From: Desulfobacteraceae bacterium
GTDB lineage: Bacteria; Desulfobacterota; Desulfobacteria; Desulfobacterales; SG8-13
DNA length: 14,449 nucleotides
Direction: 5' to 3'
NCBI GenBank assembly: GCA_029287875.1
Contig: JARFQH010000071.1
Span: forward strand, 1 to 14,449
Position numbers and translations under genes: made by a program. Positions 1 through 7,142 of this stretch are shown one piece after another; positions within the stretch are counted from its first letter, which is position 1; each line of letters starts with the position of its first letter. The notes beneath the pieces are model-generated. The model searched no databases and was not told where the DNA came from. It was given only the letters and a program-made list of their open reading frames with translations.

Positions 1-2
1 CC

Positions 3-221
3 TGCATTGAAACCATTCCTCTTAACCGAGATCAAGCGGAGTTAGCCTTGTCGGCCTGGAGAAAATATGGAAAGGGAAATCATCCTGTCGGTCTGAACAT
101 AGGGGATTTCTGTGCCTATGCACTGGCAAAATACTCTGGCGAGCCGTTACTTTTCAAAGGTAAAGAATTTAGCCAGACAGACATTCCGCCTGCAATTGAC
201 GTGTATCAAGAAAAAGAGTAA
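3..221 (+). CDS. vapC: VapC-type PIN-domain toxin, C-terminal part (5' truncated)
   Basis: An open frame runs in from the window edge and ends at TAA 219-221, giving 72 residues. The sequence contains AWRKYGKGNHPVGLNIGD followed by AYALAKYSGEPLLFKG and FSQTDI. This is the typical C-terminal half of type II toxin-antitoxin VapC ribonucleases (PIN fold), which cleave RNA when their antitoxin is lost. The Asp in NIGD (fragment residue 35) and the Asp in SQTDI (residue 60) match the late acidic positions of the Mg-binding PIN site. The start, the first catalytic Asp and the cognate antitoxin, normally just upstream, lie outside the window. Intactness upstream cannot be judged. Family assignment is by recognised motif; toxin activity is inferred. 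Confidence 0.85.
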   Translation, partial: CIETIPLNRDQAELALSAWRKYGKGNHPVGLNIGDFCAYALAKYSGEPLLFKGKEFSQTDIPPAIDVYQEKE

Positions 222-420
222 AGCTTTGACTATTGATTATCTCTTTCACTGCAAATCCTTCCGGTTAACCGTTGCCCTGCACTATAATCAAAAATAAAAA
301 AAGAAGAACAATTGATGACGTCGATAACCAGGAATCGATCCTCATTTCCGAGTTTGTTACGATACAGGTCGCATAGGTCCCATCTTTGCCAGTCTGTTTT
401 AGGGACCTGTCAATACGGCA
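222..420. other. Intergenic gap with small inverted repeats, no gene seen
   Basis: This 199-bp gap lies between the vapC stop and the yceD stop (convergent genes). It is AT-rich around 284-300. It contains a 10-bp palindrome CGGTTAACCG (262-271) flanked at a distance by TTGATTAT (233-240) and ATAATCAA (284-291). It also holds a 7-bp inverted pair AGGTCCC (375-381) / GGGACCT (402-408) just beyond the yceD stop, which could be a stem at the end of the yceD transcript but lacks a clear U-tract. No L32 (rpmF) reading frame is present on the minus strand. Confidence 0.5.
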
Positions 421-972
421 TCACTTCTTTCCCAGTTCCAAGCCTTTCAGCACGGCGAATTTCGGGTTGATGATTTTTCTCTCGCAGCCGCAATCGCCTT
501 GGTTCAGGTCGGCGCCGCACTGCAGGCAGAGGCCTTTGCACTCCGGTCGACAGAGGGTTTTCATCGGCACGGCCATAAGCACTTCCTCCTGGACGGCGTC
601 GCGCAGGTCGATCTCTTCGCCGTGAAAGAGGATCAGGCCGATCTCCTCGGCACCGAGTTCGATTTCCGCGTGTCGCGATTGATCGCCTGTCTCGGGCTGC
701 TCTCGACTGAAGGACAGGTTAAAGTCGGCCGCAAGGGGGGTTTCATAGTCCGATAGGCAGCGGCTGCAGGAGAGGCGAGCCCGGGTCTCGAAGCGACCGA
801 CCGCCTGGAACATTTGACCGATGCGCCGGATGCGGAGATCGATGGACAGTGGCATCAGAAAAACACATTCTCTGCTGCGACTGAGTTCGAGTAGTGACGG
901 AAACGATTCGGCGTCTTCCTCGAATGTCAGGCCTATGCCGCTGTCGCCGATGTCATCTACGTTTACGCGCAT
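421..972 (-). CDS. yceD: YceD / DUF177 family protein (putative 23S rRNA accumulation protein)
   Basis: The product is 183 aa, the usual size for the YceD/DUF177 family (linked in E. coli to 23S rRNA accumulation and normally cotranscribed with rpmF). Visible family marks are the first Cys pair CSRC (69-72) after a beta-rich N-terminal half, and the C-terminal Cys cluster CRPECKGLCLQCGADLN (141-157) followed by CGC (161-163). The C-terminus ends in KFAVLKGLELG, the family's usual alpha-helical tail. The eight Cys suggest metal binding, which is common in the longer bacterial versions; this is inference. ATG at 972 is preceded on the minus strand by GGAGG at good spacing. Oddly, no rpmF follows: the downstream 199 bp are non-coding and the next gene is an unrelated vapC on the other strand. 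Confidence 0.87.
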   Translation of the reverse strand: MRVNVDDIGDSGIGLTFEEDAESFPSLLELSRSRECVFLMPLSIDLRIRRIGQMFQAVGRFETRARLSCSRCLSDYETPLAADFNLSFSREQPETGDQSRHAEIELGAEEIGLILFHGEEIDLRDAVQEEVLMAVPMKTLCRPECKGLCLQCGADLNQGDCGCERKIINPKFAVLKGLELGKK

Positions 973-1024
973 CTCAACCTCCTGCCGGGCCGGTTTTTAA
1001 TTTAATTGCGATCACTTTAAAATT

Positions 1025-1030
1025 ATTATA
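1025..1030 (-). promoter_or_regulatory. Candidate -10 box for yceD
   Basis: The minus strand reads TATAAT at 1030-1025, about 53 bp upstream of the yceD start in the region shared with divergent glnS. No good TTGACA-like -35 lies 17 bp upstream (the hexamer there reads AGACCT), so the call rests on the -10 only. Confidence 0.35.
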
Positions 1031-1096
1031 ACTGTAGTTTTTACGGCAGGTCTTGGCAACCTGTTTGGATATCTTAACATATCTTGAGGGAATACC

Positions 1097-2872
<1,776 letters not shown>

Positions 2873-2878
2873 GCGACA

Positions 2879-3733
2879 TCAGTCGAACACAATCCCCACA
2901 TATCCCACGAAACTGTCGGCGGGACGCTTGTCGTAGCTTGTGGCATAGACGACGGTCTGGGCCCGCTGGGCACCGAGACGACCGACTGCCGCAATGGCCG
3001 TCGCTGCCGCACCGGCACAGCAGGCGTTCTGATTGGTCAGGGCCTCATCGATGACTTTGACGGGATCCATTGCCAGCATGGTTTCGATGATGCGGCTGTC
3101 ATTTGAGTTCTTGACCCAATCCACCGCCGAAGGGCCGTCACCGTGAGAGGTGAACCCGTAATTTGACCCGTAGTGGGTCAAGTCGGTCGAACCGATCACT
3201 TTGATGCGCAACCCCAGTTCCGAAGCGATTTCAGCCACCGTTCGGCCGACTTCAAGCGACGTGGCGGTCGGCGGCGCACCGATGGGAACGATCTTCACAT
3301 CCGGAAACAGATACTTGATAAACGGCAGCTGCAACTCGATGGTGTTGTCCGGATTGTGATGCCGGCCGGTTTCCACTTGAAAATCGAAGCGTTCCAGGAG
3401 CCGTTCTGCCAGTTCGCGGTGGATCTCAATTGCCCCGAAGGGCGTCTCCCAGGCACCATCGGCCATGATGTAAAGATCCGAATTCGGGTGCAGGTGCATG
3501 CCGAACACCATGATCACCTCAGGCGCCTCCCCTCTTGAAAGGGTGTGGATCACGTTGCAGGCGATGCTCCCGGAATAGTACCAACCGGCATGGGGCACGA
3601 TTCCCCCGACAAACTCACTGCCGAGCAGCGCCGTGTGTTTCCCCTCCCCTAAAAATTTTTGGATTTCACGCTCACAGGCTTTTGACTCCGCCGGGTACCA
3701 ACTCCCGGCAAAGTCTGCTTTGCGCACGTCCAT
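2879..3733 (-). CDS. MEMO family protein (AmmeMemoRadiSam system protein B)
   Basis: The 284-aa product matches the MEMO1/AMMECR-associated family at full length. Motifs seen: ADFAGSWYPA at the N-terminus, VPHAGWYYSG (H48), VFGMHLHPNSD (H80 region), DNTIELQLPFIKYL, the STDLTHYGSNYGF block (D184, H187) and NACCAGAA (C238/C239). In human MEMO1 the equivalent His, His and Cys residues bind a metal. Structurally the fold is related to class III extradiol dioxygenases, but bacterial function is unknown. In many genomes this protein (B) sits beside an AMMECR1 protein (A) and a radical SAM enzyme; neither is within this window, so it is an orphan copy here. A strong minus-strand SD (AGGAGGA) sits 8 bp before ATG 3733. 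A doubled Cys at the expected metal position is a minor oddity. Confidence 0.93.
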   Translation of the reverse strand: MDVRKADFAGSWYPAESKACEREIQKFLGEGKHTALLGSEFVGGIVPHAGWYYSGSIACNVIHTLSRGEAPEVIMVFGMHLHPNSDLYIMADGAWETPFGAIEIHRELAERLLERFDFQVETGRHHNPDNTIELQLPFIKYLFPDVKIVPIGAPPTATSLEVGRTVAEIASELGLRIKVIGSTDLTHYGSNYGFTSHGDGPSAVDWVKNSNDSRIIETMLAMDPVKVIDEALTNQNACCAGAAATAIAAVGRLGAQRAQTVVYATSYDKRPADSFVGYVGIVFD

Positions 3734-3776
3734 CGCTTTTTCCTCCTTTTGCTTGCCCGGGTGAATCTGAAATCTG

Positions 3777-3884
3777 GTAAGCGTTCACAGGGCACCGCAT
3801 CTGCTTTGTTGTCGGGCACTTGAAGTACAAAAGTACGTCTGCGCGCCCGACGCCTTGCATCTGCGGCACCCTGTAAACGCTTAC
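3777..3884. repeat. 108-bp imperfect palindromic repeat (MITE/REP-like)
   Basis: Two 52-nt arms (3777-3828 and 3833-3884) face each other around the centre GTAC-AAAA-GTAC at 3825-3836. By eye, about 38 of 52 positions pair, and the outer 28 nt pair at 23 positions. The ends read GTAAGCGTT and AACGCTTAC. An interior block TCGGGC/GCCCGA is conserved on both sides. The element lies directly upstream of the MEMO gene, reading leftwards. Size, symmetry and non-coding nature fit a non-autonomous palindromic repeat family; similar intergenic palindromes are plausible in Desulfobacterota genomes, but copy number cannot be tested here. Confidence 0.8.
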
Positions 3885-3907
3885 AATTAGGTGGTTTGAA
3901 GCGCATT

Positions 3908-3941
3908 AGATTTTGCAACCCCGTGAACGGTTACGAAATCT
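3908..3941. repeat. Hairpin carrying a third copy of the palindrome's end motif
   Basis: Arms 3908-3920 (AGATTTTGCAACC) and 3929-3941 (GGTTACGAAATCT) pair at 11 of 13 positions plus one wobble, with an 8-nt loop. The sequence CCCGTGAACGGTTAC around 3920-3934 resembles the two ends of the 108-bp palindrome (CCTGTAAACGCTTAC at 3870-3884 and the inverted copy at 3777-3791). The flanking ATCTGAATCAC also echoes GTGAATCTGA at 3761-3770 in inverted form. Confidence 0.6.
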
Positions 3942-4014
3942 GAATCACTGTACCAAAGTAAAGCAAGGCCGGCCGAATGACAACCTAATACGAAAATAAG
4001 GTGGTCGCCTCCGC

Positions 4015-4208
4015 CCGGATAAGCGATTGCGAAAGGCGGCTGAAACTTGCCGCCAACGGGTTCTAAGCCCGGACCTTTCACTTATTCAAATAAGGGAGTC
4101 GGGTTTGTCCCCAATGGTGTTTCTTTCATGCGGTGTCGGCATTGGGTCCGTTCCAAGACCCCGTAGACGGGTCAAACAGTCAGCCGCTTTTCGCAATCGC
4201 TCATCCGG
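4015..4208. repeat. Long-range inverted repeat with internal stems (possible structured RNA or decayed element)
   Basis: Arms 4015-4043 and 4180-4208 are reverse complements at 27 of 29 positions, and the two differences are transitions. The 136-nt interior contains its own inverted pairs: CGGG/CCCG around 4057-4071, CTTATT/AATAAG at 4081-4094, and CCCAATG (4110-4116) / CATTGGG (4140-4146). No reading frame explains the symmetry. It could be a folded non-coding RNA or the remains of a small transposable element. Which strand, if any, is transcribed is not visible, though the terminator at 4335 is oriented for + transcription. Confidence 0.65.
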
Positions 4209-4260
4209 CTCAACGGGCTCAACGGGCTAAACCGGCTAAACCGGCTAAACGGGCACAACC
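4207..4260. repeat. 9-bp tandem repeat, six units
   Basis: Six consecutive 9-mers starting at 4207: GGCTCAACG, GGCTCAACG, GGCTAAACC, GGCTAAACC, GGCTAAACG, GGCACAACC. The array is bracketed by an exact 11-bp direct repeat CGCTCATCCGG at 4198-4208 and 4260-4270. The left copy is also the end of the long inverted repeat arm. It looks like slippage-expanded minisatellite DNA. Confidence 0.85.
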
Positions 4261-4334
4261 GCTCATCCGGGCTCCGGAGCATCATTTTCATGCACCGTGG
4301 CTGCCCGAAGGGCCATGAGTGTATAACATCTAAT

Positions 4335-4358
4335 ACCGGGCGCCGGTCTTTGTTTTTT
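4335..4358 (+). terminator. Rho-independent terminator upstream of nifU
   Basis: ACCGG-GCG-CCGGT forms a perfect 5-bp GC-rich stem with a 3-nt loop (4335-4347), followed by CTTTGTTTTTT (4348-4358). The orientation is the + strand. It lies 97 bp before nifU, yet the nearest + strand gene upstream (glnS) ends 1.46 kb away with a minus-strand gene in between. It therefore probably ends a leader or small RNA made within 3734-4335, or acts as an attenuator for nifUS. The short stem keeps confidence moderate. Confidence 0.6.
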
Positions 4359-4455
4359 GAGAAAGCGTGACTACTATATAAAGGTGGATTAATAGGACGA
4401 TAAACCGTTTTCACAATCTAACGAGTGAGCTCATGTACGTCATCCGGAGGAAACC

Positions 4456-5283
4456 ATGTGGGAATATACCGATAAAGTTAAGGATCATTTTCTCAATCCG
4501 CGCAATGTGGGCGTGATCGAAGACCCCGACGGGCTGGGCGAAGTCGGTTCTCTTGCTTGCGGGGATGCCCTTAAATTGATGTTTAAACTCGATGCGTCTG
4601 GACATATCGAAGACGTCAAATTTCAAACGTTCGGTTGCGCCAGCGCCATCGCTTCTTCATCGGCGTTGACCGAAATGATCAAAGGCCTGACGCTCGAAGA
4701 AGCGGCCAAGATCACCAACGAGGATATCGCCCGGTATCTCGGTGACTTGCCCAAAGAAAAGATGCACTGCTCGGTCATGGGGCGCGATGCTTTGGAGAAA
4801 GCCATCGCCTATTACCGCGGGGAACCGGATAAAAAGGTCGAGGGTGAAATCGTTTGTGAATGTTTCGGTGTCACCGACCGCGAGATCGAGCGGGCCGTCA
4901 GGGAAAACCACCTGCGAACCATCGAAGATGTGACCTCGTATGTCAAAGCCGGGGGTGGCTGCGAAAACTGTCACGATCGGATTCAGGAAATCATCGATTC
5001 GATCCTCGGCACCGAGCGGCCGGCCGCCAAAAAACCGGCGAAATTGAGCAACATTCAAAAGATCAAGCTGATAGAGGAAACCCTGGAGAGGGAAATCAAG
5101 CCGGCCTTGCAGAAAGACGGCGGCGGCATCGAACTCGTCGACGTGGACGGCAACACGGTTATGGTGCGCCTGTGCGGCACCTGCTCCGCGTGCAACGCTT
5201 CGCAGGTCACGCTGAAAAACTATGTCGAAACCAAGCTCCAGGAGCTGGTGACGCCTGAACTGGTGGTGGAGGAGGTGGCCTGA
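4456..5283 (+). CDS. nifU: NifU-type Fe-S cluster scaffold protein (three domains)
   Basis: The 275-aa product has the full Nif-type architecture. An IscU-like scaffold domain spans about 1-125 with cluster-ligand Cys at GSLACGD (C35), FGCAS (C61) and KMHCSVMG (C105). A central BFD-like [2Fe-2S] domain has C134-E-C136 and C169-E-N-C172. A C-terminal Nfu domain (about 200-270) has the CxxC pair C243/C246 inside LCGTCSACNAS. It assembles Fe-S clusters from sulfur supplied by NifS and hands them to apo-proteins. No nitrogenase genes are nearby, so a general Fe-S role (as in epsilonproteobacteria and many anaerobes) is as likely as a nitrogen-fixation role. An additional Cys (C240) precedes the Nfu CxxC. 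ATG 4456 follows GGAGG (4446-4450). The stop overlaps the nifS start by one base. Confidence 0.95.
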   Translation: MWEYTDKVKDHFLNPRNVGVIEDPDGLGEVGSLACGDALKLMFKLDASGHIEDVKFQTFGCASAIASSSALTEMIKGLTLEEAAKITNEDIARYLGDLPKEKMHCSVMGRDALEKAIAYYRGEPDKKVEGEIVCECFGVTDREIERAVRENHLRTIEDVTSYVKAGGGCENCHDRIQEIIDSILGTERPAAKKPAKLSNIQKIKLIEETLEREIKPALQKDGGGIELVDVDGNTVMVRLCGTCSACNASQVTLKNYVETKLQELVTPELVVEEVA

Positions 5284-6461
5284 TGAAAACCGTATATGTC
5301 GACAACAATGCCACGAGCCGCATCGCACCGGAGGTTCTCGACGCGATGATGCCGTATCTGACCGAACGCTACGGAAACCCGTCCAGCATGCACAGCTTCG
5401 GCGGGACCGTGGGTTTGGACATCAAAGACGCCCGGACCAAAGTGGCCGCCCTGATCGGTGCCGCGCCCGATGAGATCGTCTTTACCAGCTGCGGCTCCGA
5501 AAGCGACAGCACGGCCATCTGGGCCGCTCTCAACTCATACCCCAACAAGAAACACATCGTCACCACTCGGGTGGAGCATCCGGCGGTTAAAAACCTGTGT
5601 GAAACGCTGACCAAGAGAGGCTACCGGGTGACCTTCGTGCGGGTGGACGGAGAGGGCCGGCTCGATATCGACCAACTGAAACGGCACCTCAGCAACGACA
5701 CGGCGCTGGTCAGCGTGATGTGGGCCAACAATGAAACCGGGGTTATCTTTCCCATCCGGGAAATCGCGGAACTGGTCAGGGATAAAGGAATCGTTTTACA
5801 TACCGATGCGGTCCAGGTGGCCGGAAAGATACCGGTAGACGTCAAAGCGGACGGCGTGGACATGCTCTCCATGTCGGGTCACAAAATCCACGCGCCCAAA
5901 GGGGTGGGCGTCCTCTACGTTCGCAAGGGAACCAAGTTTTCACCGTTCCTCATCGGCGGTCACCAGGAACACGGACGCCGGGGCGGCACTGAAAACGTGG
6001 CCTCGATCATTGGTCTCGGCAAAGCCTGCGAACTGGCGAGAAAACAGTTTACAAAGGACATGGTACGGGTGAAGCAACTGCGGGACAAGCTTGAATCCGT
6101 GCTGCTGGAAAAAGTTCCGCATGCCTTTGTCAACGGAGATCGAGAAAACCGGCTGCCGAACACCACCAGCATCGCCTTCGAGTATGTCGAGGGCGAATCG
6201 ATCCTGCTGATGCTGAACGAGTACGGCATCTGCGCCTCGTCAGGCTCGGCCTGTACCTCCGGTTCACTGGAACCGTCGCACGTTTTGCGGGCCATGGGGG
6301 TGCCGTTCACGGCGGCACATGGTTCCATCCGCTTCAGCCTGAGCACCTACAATACGGAGGAAGACATCGATTTTATCATCGAAAAGATGCCGCCGATCAT
6401 CGAGCGCTTGCGGAGCATGTCACCTTATTGGAAAAAAGCCGCGGCGGCCTTAGAGGTTTGA
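5283..6461 (+). CDS. nifS: Cysteine desulfurase, NifS type
   Basis: This 392-aa PLP enzyme converts L-cysteine to alanine and passes the persulfide sulfur to NifU. Diagnostic residues are in place: H99 in VEHPAVK (stacks on PLP), D175 and Q178 in HTDAVQ, the PLP lysine K201 in SGHKIHAPKG, and the catalytic Cys C324 in SSGSACTSGSLEPSHVLRAM. The RFSLS motif near 351-355 follows. The short active-site loop and the SLEPSHVLRAMG wording resemble NifS more than housekeeping IscS. It starts at ATG 5283, sharing one base with the nifU TGA (TGATG), so the pair is translationally coupled. A GGAGGAGG-type ribosome-binding site lies in the nifU 3' end. The C-terminus ends in a short Ala-rich tail. No iscR, hscA/B or fdx genes are visible, so this is a minimal two-gene system. 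Confidence 0.96.
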   Translation: MKTVYVDNNATSRIAPEVLDAMMPYLTERYGNPSSMHSFGGTVGLDIKDARTKVAALIGAAPDEIVFTSCGSESDSTAIWAALNSYPNKKHIVTTRVEHPAVKNLCETLTKRGYRVTFVRVDGEGRLDIDQLKRHLSNDTALVSVMWANNETGVIFPIREIAELVRDKGIVLHTDAVQVAGKIPVDVKADGVDMLSMSGHKIHAPKGVGVLYVRKGTKFSPFLIGGHQEHGRRGGTENVASIIGLGKACELARKQFTKDMVRVKQLRDKLESVLLEKVPHAFVNGDRENRLPNTTSIAFEYVEGESILLMLNEYGICASSGSACTSGSLEPSHVLRAMGVPFTAAHGSIRFSLSTYNTEEDIDFIIEKMPPIIERLRSMSPYWKKAAAALEV

Positions 6462-6500
6462 GAGTTAATTCGATAAAAACCGATTTTGATCATACCTTGA

Positions 6501-6571
6501 ACCAACCGGCTTAGGGCAAACAGGCTCACCCTGGGAAACCTAATTATCCCACCATTTACAAGCCTGTTGGT
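6501..6571. repeat. Inverted repeat between convergent nifS and the 6615 gene
   Basis: ACCAACCGGCTT (6501-6512) and AAGCCTGTTGGT (6560-6571) pair at 11 of 12 positions around a 47-nt interior. The interior holds a second copy of the pairing partner (AAACAGGCT, 6518-6526) and an inner GGGA/TCCC stem, so alternative folds exist. It lies in the 153-bp gap between two convergent genes and may serve as a shared transcript-end structure. There is no U-tract typical of an intrinsic terminator. Confidence 0.45.
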
Positions 6572-6614
6572 GAAGTGAAGATAGCGAGTCATCCGCGTAT
6601 AACAGCCGAAGACT

Positions 6615-7130
6615 CTAATTGGATGGCACCAACTTAACCTCTTCACGGCATATTCCACGACCTGTACCTTCAGGAAAGGATTTCGGATTTCGCACAAGAA
6701 AATCCATTGTGCCCTCCATACCCGAGTACTTACCGGTACCCGAAAACACTTTCCCCGTGCCGGGTGTCGCACCGGGTGGTGAATCTTCGGCTTTTTTATC
6801 CACAAGTTCCCAGATTAATTTGTCACCATCACTGTCCGTCCATGTCTCGAAGGCTCTGAGCCTGCTTCCCTCTTTGCCTCTAAACATCACACCCGCAATG
6901 TGTACCGATGCTTCGTGGAAAGGACCATCACCACTGTCATTAACCCTTACGCCGAGGGTTTCAAATTGTATAATCATTTGGTCTTCGTCGAGTTTATAGA
7001 CTTTCGGTGTATGTCCATAATAGTGGGTTCCCGAAAAATTCAGTTCTTTCGAGCTTTGAGCAAAACCTTCCCCTCCCCAGGTGATGGCAATAACCAAACT
7101 TGTTAACGCTATAATAGGGAAACGCTTCAT
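6615..7130 (-). CDS. Exported small protein, allene-oxide-cyclase-barrel-like (function unknown)
   Basis: The product is 171 aa with a clear Sec signal peptide: MKR, a hydrophobic stretch (about 5-18), then GFA|QS, giving probable cleavage after A24. The mature part is beta-rich and Gly-rich. The C-terminal GTGKVFSGTGKYSGMEGTMDF and the preceding acidic-loop segment recall the allene oxide cyclase/dirigent-like beta-barrel superfamily. That resemblance is weak and no enzymatic activity should be assumed. ATG 7130 has AGGAGG just upstream on the minus strand, and that site overlaps the stop region of the upstream beta-helix gene (gap 12 bp). The two genes therefore form one leftward operon and may be co-translated. 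Base composition looks more AT-rich than in nifS or serA. A single Cys is visible in the mature protein (RGICREEV). Confidence 0.75.
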   Translation of the reverse strand: MKRFPIIALTSLVIAITWGGEGFAQSSKELNFSGTHYYGHTPKVYKLDEDQMIIQFETLGVRVNDSGDGPFHEASVHIAGVMFRGKEGSRLRAFETWTDSDGDKLIWELVDKKAEDSPPGATPGTGKVFSGTGKYSGMEGTMDFLVRNPKSFPEGTGRGICREEVKLVPSN

Positions 7131-7142
7131 AATGAACCTCCT

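Larger units (their letters stand above)
3734..4455. other. 722-bp non-coding repeat-rich region between MEMO gene and nifU
   Basis: No supportable protein gene is present on either strand; frames found here are short and cross the repeats. In order it holds a 108-bp palindrome (3777-3884), a smaller hairpin (3908-3941), a long-range inverted repeat with 29-nt arms (4015-4043 and 4180-4208) enclosing further small stems, a 9-bp tandem repeat (4207-4260), a small GCCC-GAA-GGGC hairpin (4303-4313) and an intrinsic terminator (4335-4358). The last about 100 bp form the nifU upstream region. Each element has its own entry. Confidence 0.7.

Noticed and set aside
222..420. rpmF downstream of yceD
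   Set aside because: Neither strand has a frame with L32 features (Lys/Arg-rich start and Cys pairs) in this gap.
4207..4260. Short-repeat array as a CRISPR
   Set aside because: The units are 9 bp and contiguous with no unique spacers, so it is a minisatellite.
4172..4414. Possible small protein on the minus strand with Ser-Pro-Leu/Ser-Arg-Phe repeats
   Set aside because: The repeats are just the 9-bp tandem array read in frame; there is no convincing start site and the frame crosses the terminator region.
4359..4455. IscR/Rrf2-type operator or sigma54 promoter upstream of nifU
   Set aside because: Only a half-site-like TGACTA was found and no GG-N10-GC element, which is not enough for a call.
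6501..6571. Riboswitch (c-di-GMP or cobalamin-like) suggested by AGGGCAAAC
   Set aside because: The remaining conserved core positions of those classes are missing and the location is downstream of nifS between convergent genes, not in a 5' leader.
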